This document shows, in pieces, positions 17,127 through 26,439 of a stretch of DNA of 64,000 nt. The notes beneath the pieces are model-generated. The model searched no databases and was not told where the DNA came from. It saw only the letters and a list, made by a program, of their open reading frames with translations. The first letter of the stretch is position 1. Every line of letters begins with the position of its first letter. The position numbers were made by a program, and so were the translations under genes. The stretch is from Streptomyces sp. NBC_00425 (GTDB lineage Bacteria; Actinomycetota; Actinomycetes; Streptomycetales; Streptomycetaceae): positions 1,178,001 to 1,242,000 of the forward strand of contig NZ_CP107928.1 in NCBI RefSeq assembly GCF_036030735.1, read 5' to 3'.

Positions 17127-18695
17127 ATGCGCACGCCCGACGCGATCTGGGCCGCGGCCGATCTGCCGACCCGGCGGCTGGCCGGGCTCGCGCTCAACCC
17201 GGCCACGCCGGTCGACCTGCTGCTGCGGCTGCTGACGGACGGGCCGCTCGCGGTACGGATGGTGCTGTGCCGGGACCGGTTCCTGCCCGACGCCGTCGTG
17301 GACGCCGTCGTCGAGCATCCCGACGCGTACACGCGCAGCTTCTTCGCCCGCAACCCCCATGTCGACCCGCGCACCCGCACACGGCTCCTGACGGACCCGG
17401 ACTGGATCGTCCGCGCCCACCTCGCCGACGGGCCGCGGCCGACCGGTCCCGTCGTGCAGCCGCTGCCCGACGACGCCGTCGTCCACATGATCACCAGCTA
17501 CGAGGACGAACTCCTCGGCGGCTTCTTCTACCGGCAGATATCCGCCGGGTTGCAAGGGGCGATGCCCACGCACCCGGTGGCGAAGGTCCGTCTCTGGGGA
17601 ACCGGAGGGTGGAGCTCCCTCCCCGCCCAGACGCGGGCCGCCCTGCTGGCCGACCCCGACGACGCGGTACGGGAGAGAGCCGAGCGCAACGCGCGGGAGG
17701 AGGATCCGGCGTGGGTGGAGAGCGTCCTGCCTCCGTACTCCTGCCACGCACGCACCGACGCCCTGCTCCACCGCGCGCTCAGCAGAGCCGTGGTGGACGG
17801 CGTCCTCACCGCCCCGGCCGGCCCCGACGACCGGTCGATGATCGCGAGCAACCCCGGTCTTCCGCCCGACGTCGTGGCCCTGCTGTCCGGCGACGCGGAT
17901 CCGGAGGTCCGGCGGGAGATCGCGCGCCGACGGGACCTCGGGCCCGCCGAACGCCGCGCCCTCGTCGAGGACCCCGACCCCGCGGTACGCCGGACGATCG
18001 CCCGGCACCCCGACCTCGGCCCCGACGAGCGCGCCGCCCTCGCCGCGGACCCCGATCCCCGCGTGCGCCTGTCCGTCTCCGTCCACCCGGCCTGGAGCGA
18101 GCCGGAACGGTCCGCCATCGACTACCAGGTGTCCCAGCAGGGCGACTTCGGCTTCCACCACTGCTCGCGGACGCCGCGGGACGCCGGGGCCGTCCGCCGT
18201 GACGCGCTCTCCGGCCACCCGCTGCTGCGGCGGGCCGCCGCGACGGAGCGGGCGCTGCCTGCGGACCTGGTGGCCCTGCTGGCCGCCGACGACGACCTCG
18301 GCGTCCGGGTGCTGCTGGCCCAGAACCACCCGAACCCCCCGGCCGGCCTGCTGCTGCGCTGCTTCCTCGAGTACACCGGCAGCGAACGCGAGTGCCTCCT
18401 GACGCGGCCGGGTTTCCCGAGCGAGGGCCTCGCCGTCCACGCCGACGACGCGGACCCGGCCGTCCGCCGCCTGGCCGCCCGCGATCCCGGGACGCCCGCG
18501 CACACCGTGGAGCGGCTCACCCGGGACCCCGACCCCGCCGTGCGGGCCGCCTTCGCCCGCCACCCGAACCTCCCCGGGCCCCGGCTGACGCAACTCCTCG
18601 AGGACGAGGAGCTGGTCCACCACGCCGCCGCCAACCCGGCGTTGGCCGCCGCCGCGATCCGCCGCCTGGTGACGTCGTCCCTGCCTCTCAGCTGA
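17127..18695 (+). CDS. Leucine-rich-repeat-variant (LRV/HEAT-like) repeat protein
   Basis: A 522-residue soluble repeat protein. Repeats of about 24 residues recur throughout, with patterns such as LALNPATPVDLLLRLL, LAADPDPRVRLSV, LVEDPDPAVRRTIARHP and LTRDPDPAVRAAFARHP. These pairs of short helices are typical of LRV proteins and build an alpha-solenoid for binding partners. No catalytic motif or signal peptide is visible. I start at ATG 17127 (MRTPDAIWAAADL) because AGGGGGAT lies upstream; the earlier ATG at 17103 falls in the terminator arm. Its stop overlaps that of the convergent DUF5682 gene by 8 bp, with no terminator between. The binding partner is unknown. Confidence 0.8.
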   Translation: MRTPDAIWAAADLPTRRLAGLALNPATPVDLLLRLLTDGPLAVRMVLCRDRFLPDAVVDAVVEHPDAYTRSFFARNPHVDPRTRTRLLTDPDWIVRAHLADGPRPTGPVVQPLPDDAVVHMITSYEDELLGGFFYRQISAGLQGAMPTHPVAKVRLWGTGGWSSLPAQTRAALLADPDDAVRERAERNAREEDPAWVESVLPPYSCHARTDALLHRALSRAVVDGVLTAPAGPDDRSMIASNPGLPPDVVALLSGDADPEVRREIARRRDLGPAERRALVEDPDPAVRRTIARHPDLGPDERAALAADPDPRVRLSVSVHPAWSEPERSAIDYQVSQQGDFGFHHCSRTPRDAGAVRRDALSGHPLLRRAAATERALPADLVALLAADDDLGVRVLLAQNHPNPPAGLLLRCFLEYTGSERECLLTRPGFPSEGLAVHADDADPAVRRLAARDPGTPAHTVERLTRDPDPAVRAAFARHPNLPGPRLTQLLEDEELVHHAAANPALAAAAIRRLVTSSLPLS

Positions 18696-21486
18696 CGGCC
18701 AGCAGTGCCTCCAGCGCGGCGGCGGTGGCCGGGTGACGGCCGAGGAGGACCGCTCCGGACGGGGCGGGCCCTGCGGCCCCCCACTCCCCGTCGCAGCCCA
18801 GCAGGTCGGCCAGGGCGTCGCAGGTCGCCGGGTGGGCGGCCAGGAGCGGCACGCCGCCGCCTCCGGCTCCCACGCCGGCCCGCGCACGCACGCCCGGCGG
18901 TTCGTGCGGCAGCCGCCACGGCGGGACCCACGCGTCCAGCTCCGGCAGCCGGGCGGGGAAGACCCGGCCGGCCTCGCGGATCAGCAGCGGCGCCAGCTCG
19001 GCTCCGCCGGCGCGCAGCGTGGTGATCAGCGTCGGCAGCCAGGGCAGCAGCACCCGGTCGGGGAGGCGGGCGAACGCGTTCGACACGGCCTCCACGACGA
19101 AGTCGGCCAGTCCCGGCACCGGTTCGAGGGCATGCACGAACCCGCTGAGGTAGCGGGGGTAGGCGGGGACCACCAGCGGGTTGCCGAGCAACTCGTCGCA
19201 GCGCGCCCGCAGTTGCGGCCTCGGCAGTGTGCCGAGGTGGGTCTGCGCCGCCCACAGCAGTGCGGTGCGCGCGGGCTCCGTCGGGTGGGACTGGGCGAGG
19301 GCCAGCTCCAGCTGGGCCCGGTCGCAGCCGAGCGACAGCGCCAGGCTCTCCATGCCGAACAGGAAGCCCAGCATGGCGGCGACCTGGCGGACGGTCGCGT
19401 CCTCGTCGGTGAACGCCGTCGGGAGCAGGGTGCAGTAATGCGCGTAGCCCGTCTTGACGAAGGACTCCATCCAGGGCGGCAGGACCGGTTCGGCCGTGCG
19501 GTAGTACGCGAGCAGCCGGCGGACGCGGCGCAGCACCTCCGGCGCCCCGTCGACGGAGCGCTCGTGGGCCAGCACCTCGAGGGCGCGGGTGCCCAGCTCG
19601 TCGGCCAGGCGGCGGCTGCGCAGATGGAGCGTGGCGTCCTCGACGGCTTCGAGGACCTGGGCCGCGGTGGCCTGCGGGGCGTAGGCGGCGCGGCGCAGGC
19701 GCTGTTCGAGGACCTGCTCGATGCTGACGCCCTCGTAGCCGAGTTCGATGAGGGCGCGCTGATGGGTGCCCAGCGCCAGGTCCCAGGACTCCTGCAGGGA
19801 GCGCTCGCCGAGCCGCCGTTCGCCCATGATCGGCCGGGCGGCGCCCTGCGGCAGCAGCCGGCGCAGCATCCACAGCAGGTCGGAGCAGTGCGCCAGGTCC
19901 GGCCGGGAGCCGATGTCCAGCAGGGCGCGCTGCACTCCGCGCTGCTCGAGCCTGAGGTCAAGCGGGGCGAGCCGGTCGTGCACGTCGCGGGCGAGCGGCG
20001 GCAGCGCGTCGTAGCCCACCTGGCCGAGGCGGTCGCCGCCCATCATGATCTCGACGAGCCGGCCCACGTCCCGGCGGCCGGGCACGGCGTCCTTCTCGAT
20101 GCAGGTGACCGCCGCGTCCTGGAAGTCGTACGGAGTGGGCTTGGCGCGGTCGCGCATCCCGGCGAGCAGGATGGACGTCTCGAAGACGGCGATGGCGTCG
20201 GCGGTGGAGGCGAGGTAGCCGTTACGGCGGGCGGCGCGCACGATCTCCACGCACCAGCCGAGCAGTTCGGCCTCGTCGAGGGCGTCGAGGGCGGGCGGCC
20301 GCCGGAGGAAGCCGGTGAGCCGGTCGGCGGGCGGAAGGGCGGGCGCCGGAACGGCGGCGGGCAGGGCCTTCTTCGGCTTCGTGGTCTTCTTCGTGCCCGC
20401 CTGGCCGTCCAGGCGGTAGGGGCGGACGCCGGTGCGCCGGACGTTCTTGGCCCATTCCGTCGCCGCGATGGACACCGAGCCCGCCGCGAGGCCGAACTGC
20501 GCCTCGATCGCCGCGTGACTGGAGGGGATGAGGCCGTGGCGCCACCGGGTGCCGCTCGGCGGGCTGATGACGAAGCCGTCACTGCCGTCGACGCCGAACT
20601 CCGCGACGCGGCTGGCGGCGTGGAAGGCGCCGCAGACGTAGAGGCAGTCGGCGGGGTCGGCGCCGGTGGCGGCCAGGTGCTCGCGCATCCTCGTCCACAT
20701 GTACCGTTCGCGGTCCTCGTCGACCCGCACCTTCCCTGGGTCGCCGGGGGCCAGACGCCGGAAGAGGCTGCCGATGAGCAGCATCACCTGGCGGTAGGTG
20801 TCGTGGTCGCTGTCGCCGAGGGGCAGCTCCACGTACTGGTGCCACCACTCCGACCAGTGCCGCACCCGGCCGTGACGCAGCAGATGCTCCTCCAGTTCGG
20901 CGAAGCGCGGGCGCAGGTCGCCGATCTCCACGCCGACGGCGTCGCCGTGCAGGGCGGCCTGCTCCGGTGTCTCGGGCACGTCTGCGCCGGCCTCGGCCAG
21001 GGGGGCGGCGCCGGAGTCGGTCTCCCACTGGAAGACGTGGTCCGAGGAACGGTCGACGAGGACCAGTTCGACGCCCGGCGTGTCGAGCGCGTAGGCGATG
21101 GCCTGGTACTCGGCCGAGGCCTCGGTGACCGGCGCGACCACCGACAGCGGCGACCAGTCGGCGGGGAACCCCTCGATCTCGGTGGCGAACGACTGCACCG
21201 CCACCGGCAGCCGGCAGTTGCGCAGCTCGGTGAGGAGCGGCGCCATGTCCTCGCACAGCTCGAGGTAGACGACCTTCGGCTGCTTCTCGCGCAGCCGGCG
21301 CGCCATGGCGATCGCCGAGGCCGGCGAGTGGTGGCAGACCGGGAAGATCTCCAGCGGCTCGCGCACGGCGCGCTCGACGTCGTCGACGATGCCCCGCAGG
21401 ATGCCCTCCAGGGCGCCGGGTCCGTCGGCGAACGCCGTTGCGGCCTCGTGCAGTTGACCGCGCAACGCGTCGAAGGCGCCGCTCAT
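18688..21486 (-). CDS. DUF5682 family protein
   Basis: A 932-residue protein, last gene of the SWIM-VWA-AAA operon. The start ATG overlaps the AAA gene stop by 4 bp (ATGA). The N-terminal 250 residues contain PVCHHSPASA and KVVYLELCEDM, an arrangement of paired His and acidic residues resembling the TraB/EreA-ChaN-like hydrolase families; that comparison is mine and tentative. The rest is a long helical, Leu- and Arg-rich region of possible TPR/HEAT character ending with an HxA-type repeat. No signal peptide or membrane span is seen. DUF5682 genes are regularly found with MoxR ATPase and VWA genes, and the cellular function is not established. A C-terminal substrate or effector role for the ATPase-VWA pair is inference. 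Confidence 0.85.
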   Translation of the reverse strand: MSGAFDALRGQLHEAATAFADGPGALEGILRGIVDDVERAVREPLEIFPVCHHSPASAIAMARRLREKQPKVVYLELCEDMAPLLTELRNCRLPVAVQSFATEIEGFPADWSPLSVVAPVTEASAEYQAIAYALDTPGVELVLVDRSSDHVFQWETDSGAAPLAEAGADVPETPEQAALHGDAVGVEIGDLRPRFAELEEHLLRHGRVRHWSEWWHQYVELPLGDSDHDTYRQVMLLIGSLFRRLAPGDPGKVRVDEDRERYMWTRMREHLAATGADPADCLYVCGAFHAASRVAEFGVDGSDGFVISPPSGTRWRHGLIPSSHAAIEAQFGLAAGSVSIAATEWAKNVRRTGVRPYRLDGQAGTKKTTKPKKALPAAVPAPALPPADRLTGFLRRPPALDALDEAELLGWCVEIVRAARRNGYLASTADAIAVFETSILLAGMRDRAKPTPYDFQDAAVTCIEKDAVPGRRDVGRLVEIMMGGDRLGQVGYDALPPLARDVHDRLAPLDLRLEQRGVQRALLDIGSRPDLAHCSDLLWMLRRLLPQGAARPIMGERRLGERSLQESWDLALGTHQRALIELGYEGVSIEQVLEQRLRRAAYAPQATAAQVLEAVEDATLHLRSRRLADELGTRALEVLAHERSVDGAPEVLRRVRRLLAYYRTAEPVLPPWMESFVKTGYAHYCTLLPTAFTDEDATVRQVAAMLGFLFGMESLALSLGCDRAQLELALAQSHPTEPARTALLWAAQTHLGTLPRPQLRARCDELLGNPLVVPAYPRYLSGFVHALEPVPGLADFVVEAVSNAFARLPDRVLLPWLPTLITTLRAGGAELAPLLIREAGRVFPARLPELDAWVPPWRLPHEPPGVRARAGVGAGGGGVPLLAAHPATCDALADLLGCDGEWGAAGPAPSGAVLLGRHPATAAALEALLAVS

Positions 21487-22607
21487 GACAGGGTCGCGAT
21501 GGCGTCGCGGCCGCCCTCGAGGAACTCCGGCCAGGAGCCGCCCTGTTCCTTGCTGCGCGGTTCGACGACACCGTGCAGGTACTTGTTGAGGATGGCGAGG
21601 TCCTCGGGTGCGCGCCGGGCCAGCGAACCGACGAGCGAGGAAGCGAGGGTGCGGGCGGTGAGGGCGCGCTCGCCGAAGAAGTTGCTGTGCAGGACGGCGT
21701 CCTCGAGGACGCCGATCTGTTCGGCGGTGGACAGGGCGGACTCCAGCTTCTCGTCGTCGCTGCCGGCGGCCGCCGAGGAGGCCCGCAGGTCGGCGAAGCT
21801 CTGCAGCAGCACGTCGAGCAGGGTCGGCGGGACGTCCAGCTCGATGCGGTGGCGGCGCAGCAGTTCCTCGGTGCGGAAGCGGACGATCTCCGCCTCGCTC
21901 TTCTTGTTGGTGACGACGGGGATGCGGACGAAGTTGAAGCGGCGCTTGAGCGCCGAGGAGAGGTCGTTGACGCCGCGGTCGCGGCTGTTGGCGGTGGCGA
22001 TGACGGAGAAGCCGGGCTTGGCGAACACGATGTTGTCGCTGTCCTGGTCGCTGCCCAGCTCCGGGACGGAGATGTACTTCTCCGAGAGGATCGAGATCAG
22101 TGCGTCCTGGACGTCGCTGGTGGAGCGGGTGAGCTCTTCGAAGCGGCCGATCGCGCCGGTCTCCATGGCCGTCATGATCGGCGAGGGGATCATCGACTCC
22201 CTCGACTGGCCCTTGGCGATGACCATGGAGACGTTCCACGAGTACTTGATGTGGTCCTCGGTGGTGCCCGCAGTGCCCTGTACGACCAGCGTGGAGTTGC
22301 GGGAGATCGCGGCCGACAGCAGTTCGGCCAGCCAGCTCTTGCCGGTGCCCGGGTCGCCGATCAGCAGCAGGCCGCGGTCGGAGGCGAGGGTGACGATGGA
22401 GCGCTCGACGAAACTGCGGTCGCCGAACCACTTCTGGGCGATCTCCCGGTCGAGGCCGTCGGCGCGCTCGGAGCCGAGGACGAACAGCCGGACCATCTTC
22501 GGCGAGAGCCGCCAGGAGAACGGCTTGGGGTTGTCGTCGATCGACTCCAGCCAGTCGAGTTCCTCGGCGTACTTGAGTTCGGCGGGGGCGCGCAGCAGGT
22601 CGGTCAT
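21483..22607 (-). CDS. MoxR-type AAA+ ATPase
   Basis: A 374-residue AAA+ ATPase. Walker A is GDPGTGKS at residues 84-91. A sensor-1-like ATANSRDRG and an Arg-rich ALKRRFNF follow, with a helical lid to the C-terminus. The insertion pattern and the neighbouring VWA gene place it in the MoxR/RavA/CoxD-like group. These work with VWA proteins as remodelling or metal-insertion chaperones in the cytoplasm. It starts 30 bp after the VWA gene with an AAGG-type ribosome-binding site and overlaps the DUF5682 gene. Because no metallo-enzyme target gene is adjacent, its client may be the DUF5682 protein or an unlinked partner. Confidence 0.9.
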   Translation of the reverse strand: MTDLLRAPAELKYAEELDWLESIDDNPKPFSWRLSPKMVRLFVLGSERADGLDREIAQKWFGDRSFVERSIVTLASDRGLLLIGDPGTGKSWLAELLSAAISRNSTLVVQGTAGTTEDHIKYSWNVSMVIAKGQSRESMIPSPIMTAMETGAIGRFEELTRSTSDVQDALISILSEKYISVPELGSDQDSDNIVFAKPGFSVIATANSRDRGVNDLSSALKRRFNFVRIPVVTNKKSEAEIVRFRTEELLRRHRIELDVPPTLLDVLLQSFADLRASSAAAGSDDEKLESALSTAEQIGVLEDAVLHSNFFGERALTARTLASSLVGSLARRAPEDLAILNKYLHGVVEPRSKEQGGSWPEFLEGGRDAIATLS

Positions 22608-22637
22608 CGAAGGGCCTTTCGGAACGAAGGGGGCTGG

Positions 22638-24116
22638 TCAGGTGAGGAACGTCTTGAGTTCGTGGACGAGCTTGTCGATGCGGCCGGAGATCACGGGGGT
22701 GCCGAGCGCCTTGAACCGCTCCCGGAACCAGGGGTTGACCTCTTGCCGGCCGAAGCTCGTGACCGAGCCGACGGGGATGAACTTGACGCCGGAGCGGTGG
22801 ACTTCCTCGATGCCCTCGAACAGGGGCTGGGAGCGGTCGAACTCGTAGAAGTCCGAGATCCACACCATGACGGTGTTCTTGGGCTCGGCGATCTTCGGAC
22901 GGGCCATGGCCATGGCGACCGGACCGTCGTTGCCGCCGCCGAGCTTGGTGCGCAGCAGCACCTCGAACGGCTCGCGGACCCAGGGAGTGAGGTCGATCGC
23001 GCGGGTGTCGTAAGCGATCAGGTGCACGTCGACCTTGGGCAGTCCGGCGAAGATCGACGCCAGGATGGTGCAGTTGACCATGGAGTCGAGCATCGAGCCC
23101 GACTGGTCCACGACGACGACGAGCCGTTGCGGCGTCGTTCTGCGGGCGGTGTGCCTGTAGTAGAGGCGGTCGACGTAGAGGCGTTCCTCTTCGGGGCTGT
23201 AGTTGGTGAGGTTCTTCCAGACGGTCCGGTCGAGGTCGAGGTTGCGGTACACGCGCTTGGGCGGCACCGAGCGGTCTATCGCGCCGACCGTGGACTTCTC
23301 CACCTGGGTGCGCAGCACGTCCGCGACCTCGTCGACGAATCGGCGGATGAGCGCCTTGGCGTTGGCCAGAGCGACGCCGGAGAGGTTGTTCTTGTCGCGG
23401 AGCAGTTGCTCGATGAGCGACATGCTCGGGGTGAGCCGCGCGGCCAGTGCGGGGTCGGCGAGCACTTCGCGCAGATGCATGCGCTGCACCAGGTCGGCTT
23501 CCACGTCGGCAAGTTCCGCACCGATGCCGGGTACGAGGCCGCCCGCGCCTTCGGCCGGACCCCGGCCGCCGCGCAGCTCGCCCGGGCGGCATCCGAGGGC
23601 GCGCTCCAGCCAGCCGGCGTCACTCTGCCAGCGGGACAGCTGCTCGGCGCTGACGGCTCCGGCGCCCGTCGCGAAGACGTTCAGCAGCACCTTGGACACG
23701 AGTGCGGCCCGCCGCACCTCGTCGGCCCGATGGCCGCCGTCGCCACTGGGGGCTTCGGCTTCGGCTTCGGCTTCGGCTTCGGCTTCGGCTTCGGCTTCGG
23801 CTTCGGCTTCGGCTTCGGCTTCGGCTTCGGCTTCGGCTTCGGCTTCGGCTTCGGGGATCATCAACCCGTCGAATTCCGCCGCGAGTTCCGGGTGACGCTG
23901 GACGAGGGAGTCGACGGAGGTCCGCGGGTCCAGCAGGGCGGCCGGCAGACCGATGTCCTCGACGACGGCGAGGCTCGCGGACTCCAGGGCCATCTGCTCC
24001 TCGGAATCGAAGAGCCGGGCCAGCAGCCGCCAGTAGAGCACCTGCCGGCGGTTGTCGTCGGGGACGGCGGGGGCCGTGGGAATCTCGGGGCCCGGTCGCA
24101 GCATGTCGTCGCTCAT
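22638..24116 (-). CDS. VWA domain protein (CoxE-like) with (Glu-Ala)17 linker
   Basis: A 492-residue protein. The N-terminal helical region (1-88) is joined to the rest by an uninterrupted run of 17 Glu-Ala pairs (89-122). The C-terminal VWA domain (about 325-490) has the metal-ion-dependent adhesion site VVVVDQSGSM (DxSxS) and a later TKLGGGNDG Thr/Asp pair. CoxE-type VWA proteins pair with MoxR ATPases. The start ATG at 24114-24116 overlaps the SWIM gene stop by 4 bp; an upstream in-frame ATG would add an unlikely Arg-rich tail. The EA run is coded by a perfect hexanucleotide repeat, so its length may vary between strains without breaking the frame. Confidence 0.9.
   Translation of the reverse strand: MSDDMLRPGPEIPTAPAVPDDNRRQVLYWRLLARLFDSEEQMALESASLAVVEDIGLPAALLDPRTSVDSLVQRHPELAAEFDGLMIPEAEAEAEAEAEAEAEAEAEAEAEAEAEAEAEAEAPSGDGGHRADEVRRAALVSKVLLNVFATGAGAVSAEQLSRWQSDAGWLERALGCRPGELRGGRGPAEGAGGLVPGIGAELADVEADLVQRMHLREVLADPALAARLTPSMSLIEQLLRDKNNLSGVALANAKALIRRFVDEVADVLRTQVEKSTVGAIDRSVPPKRVYRNLDLDRTVWKNLTNYSPEEERLYVDRLYYRHTARRTTPQRLVVVVDQSGSMLDSMVNCTILASIFAGLPKVDVHLIAYDTRAIDLTPWVREPFEVLLRTKLGGGNDGPVAMAMARPKIAEPKNTVMVWISDFYEFDRSQPLFEGIEEVHRSGVKFIPVGSVTSFGRQEVNPWFRERFKALGTPVISGRIDKLVHELKTFLT
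23751..23852. repeat. Hexanucleotide microsatellite, 17 perfect copies of GGCTTC
   Basis: 102 bp of uninterrupted GGCTTC units read as GAAGCC (Glu-Ala) on the minus strand inside the VWA gene. Perfect copies with no synonymous drift indicate recent or ongoing slippage. Confidence 0.97.
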
Positions 24117-26056
24117 TTCCGCAGCAGCCTTCCCGCCCGTTCGCGCAGGACGGTCACGGCGTCGGTGGCGGCCTTCTCGGCCCGGGCGCCGGCCTTGTCG
24201 GCGGTGCCGCCGGCCCACGCGCCCGCGTGCAGGGCGACGGCCTTCCTGCGCACGGTGGTCTCGACGGCGAGCGGCTGGAGACGCAGGCCCCCGTCGTCCC
24301 AGCGGAGCAGGCCCACGCAGGCGCGGGAGCCGGCCACGGCCTCGGGCGTGAGCGGTCCGGCGGCCGGGATGCGGTCAGTGTCGACGGGAAGGTCGCGGCC
24401 GGCGACGGTGAAGGTGAGGACCTCGCCCTCCTGCCGCCGGTCGTAGCCCTCCAGGAACACCGGCTCGGCGAGGCACGCGGGATGGCGGTTCAGGGGTGCG
24501 GTGAGCGGCGCGACGGCGGTCGGCAGGACGACCCGCGCGGTGGCGAGGGCGTCGGCGGGGTCGCCCGGACGGGCCAGGGCGTCGTCCCAGAGGAGGTCGC
24601 CCTCTTCGGTGAGGGGCATGGCGTCGAGTTCCATCGACCGGCCCTCGCCGAGGGCGGTGAGCAGCGAGAGGCGCGGCCGCAGCAGTTGCCAGACGCCGGC
24701 CGCGACGACGGTGTCCGGCTTCGGCGCGCAGACGCTCGCGCGGACCAGCCGCGGCGCGCTGCCGTCGGCCGGTTCGAAGACCGCGTGGACCTGGGCCTGT
24801 GCGGCGGTGGCGTGTTCCTGGAGGTCGACGCCGAGCGGCAGGAGCCGGCCGGTGGCGGTGGCGGCCACGGGGGTGTCGGCCGCGCCCGGGGTGGTGAGCA
24901 GCAGGGCACGGGACCACAGGTCGGCCCAGCGGCGCTCCGGGACGCGTTCGAGGGCCGCGCCGGGGCAGGAGGCGGCGAGTTCGGCGGCGAATCCGTCGAG
25001 CAGGACGGCCAGTCGGCGCAGTCCGGGCTCCGGCAACATGGCGGAGACGATCGGGGCGGCTCCGCCGGCCAGCTCGTGGTCGATGCCCTGCCAGCCGGTG
25101 CGGGCGAGGTCCGTGAGCCAGGTGCGGGCCGCCGCCAGCAGGTTCACCGCCGTGCGGGGGCCGGCGGCGGCGGGCGCCGGCTCCTCGCGAAGGCGGCCGC
25201 TCAGTTCGTCGGCGCTCGCGACGAGGGCGTCGTGCACGGCGCCGAGCAGGGCGGCACGGGCGGCGGCGAGGGCGACGAGGTGGTCCTCGCTCGCGGAGCC
25301 CGCCGCGGCCTTCTCGGCCGCCTCCTCCACCCGGGGGGCCAGCGGGCTGCCGGAGACCGCCCGGGCGAGGTCGCCGAGGCCGCCGACCCGGTCGGGGCGG
25401 GGGCGCAGCAGACCGGCGGCGAGGGCGTGGTCGAAGGCGTCGACCGCCGACAGCGCCTCGTCGAGTCCCTCGACGGGGGCGGCGCCAGGGCCGGTCCGGG
25501 CTCCCTGTGCGGCTTGCGGCCCGTGTCCGGTGCCCGGGGCGGAGTCCGTGCGGGTCGGCGGGAACCACTGCAGTTCCGGCAGGGGCACGGTGACGGGGGC
25601 GAGCTCGAGATAGGCCAGGTGCCGCAGGAACCGGCTGAAGACGGGGGCGGCCGTCGCCTTGCCGTCGGCCTGGGGCGGGCGGGCTCCGGTCATCGCGACG
25701 GTGAGGGCGGCGGCGTCGGCCTGCGGGCCGGCGGGCTCCACGCGCAGGTAGCGGGCGACGCGGTCGGCGCCGTACTGCAGCACGGCCTCGGTGATCAGTG
25801 CGCGGATGTGGTTGCAGAACGAGCCGCGCGCGCCGCCGCAGGGGCGGTTGTTGTTGGTGCTGCACGCGAAGGCGTAGGTGCCGGCGGCGACCGACGAGAC
25901 GTACACCCGCTCGATGTCCGAGCCGCTGGAGACGACGCCCTGCAGGCGTCCGTCGGCCAGTTCGACGAAGGGGACCTTGGCGAGTTTGCGCGGCCGCGCG
26001 GGCGGCACCACCCGGGCCGTGCTCGCCCTCTCCCAGTTCTCCCGGTCCGAGAACAC
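24113..26056 (-). CDS. SWIM zinc-finger protein
   Basis: First gene of the four-gene operon, about 647 residues from a GTG at 26054-26056, preceded by AAGGAG at optimal spacing. Upstream in-frame codons give an implausible Cys/Arg tail. Near residue 75 the segment ACSTNNNRPC...GSFCNH is a Cys/Cys/Cys/His zinc-binding arrangement ending in the CxH of SWIM fingers, which usually bind DNA or protein. The remaining 550 residues are Ala/Leu-rich helices with no catalytic motif I recognise, ending in LLRK. It overlaps the VWA gene by 4 bp. The finger may target the AAA/VWA machine to nucleic acid or to a client protein; this is inference. Confidence 0.85.
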   Translation of the reverse strand: MFSDRENWERASTARVVPPARPRKLAKVPFVELADGRLQGVVSSGSDIERVYVSSVAAGTYAFACSTNNNRPCGGARGSFCNHIRALITEAVLQYGADRVARYLRVEPAGPQADAAALTVAMTGARPPQADGKATAAPVFSRFLRHLAYLELAPVTVPLPELQWFPPTRTDSAPGTGHGPQAAQGARTGPGAAPVEGLDEALSAVDAFDHALAAGLLRPRPDRVGGLGDLARAVSGSPLAPRVEEAAEKAAAGSASEDHLVALAAARAALLGAVHDALVASADELSGRLREEPAPAAAGPRTAVNLLAAARTWLTDLARTGWQGIDHELAGGAAPIVSAMLPEPGLRRLAVLLDGFAAELAASCPGAALERVPERRWADLWSRALLLTTPGAADTPVAATATGRLLPLGVDLQEHATAAQAQVHAVFEPADGSAPRLVRASVCAPKPDTVVAAGVWQLLRPRLSLLTALGEGRSMELDAMPLTEEGDLLWDDALARPGDPADALATARVVLPTAVAPLTAPLNRHPACLAEPVFLEGYDRRQEGEVLTFTVAGRDLPVDTDRIPAAGPLTPEAVAGSRACVGLLRWDDGGLRLQPLAVETTVRRKAVALHAGAWAGGTADKAGARAEKAATDAVTVLRERAGRLLRK

Positions 26057-26439
26057 ACCATCTCCTTTGCGGCACGCGGCTGCACACGCCGACTCGGCGC
26101 AGCACAAGGGGGGTCGTCGCACCCGAGCGGCGCGACATGAACGAACTTAGCGGCGGCCACTGACAACGCCGTGCGCGACCGGAGGCCGCAGGGCGCCGCG
26201 CGGTCGGTGTGCCGGTTCGGGACGCAGGGCGTCACGGTCACCCGGCTGATCCGGCGGCGCCGCCCGGCGCCGTGCGCCCAGGCATTCGCCCGGTCCGACG
26301 CCCGGTGCCCAGGGTGTCGGCGGTCGCCCGGCACGCGGGCGCCGCCGGCCGGCCCCTCAGTCGTTTCCTGCGGCCAGCCTACGGGCCGCTCCCGCACGAG
26401 TGGCGGGGATCGCGGGGAATCCGCGGCCCACCGGGTGAC
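26057..26439. other. Upstream region of the SWIM-VWA-AAA-DUF5682 operon
   Basis: About 380 bp of very GC-rich DNA with no ORF showing believable composition on either strand. The operon promoter should lie here but I cannot point to convincing -35/-10 boxes. The distal half also serves as 3' flank of the nonapeptide-repeat gene. Confidence 0.4.

Noticed and set aside
18688..23592. Single 1634-residue reading of the DUF5682 frame
   Set aside because: The first 700 residues are a shadow of the AAA and VWA genes with an Arg/Pro-rich composition; the true start overlaps the AAA stop at 21483-21486.
23751..23852. CRISPR-like array
   Set aside because: Units are 6 bp with no spacers and lie in frame inside the VWA gene.
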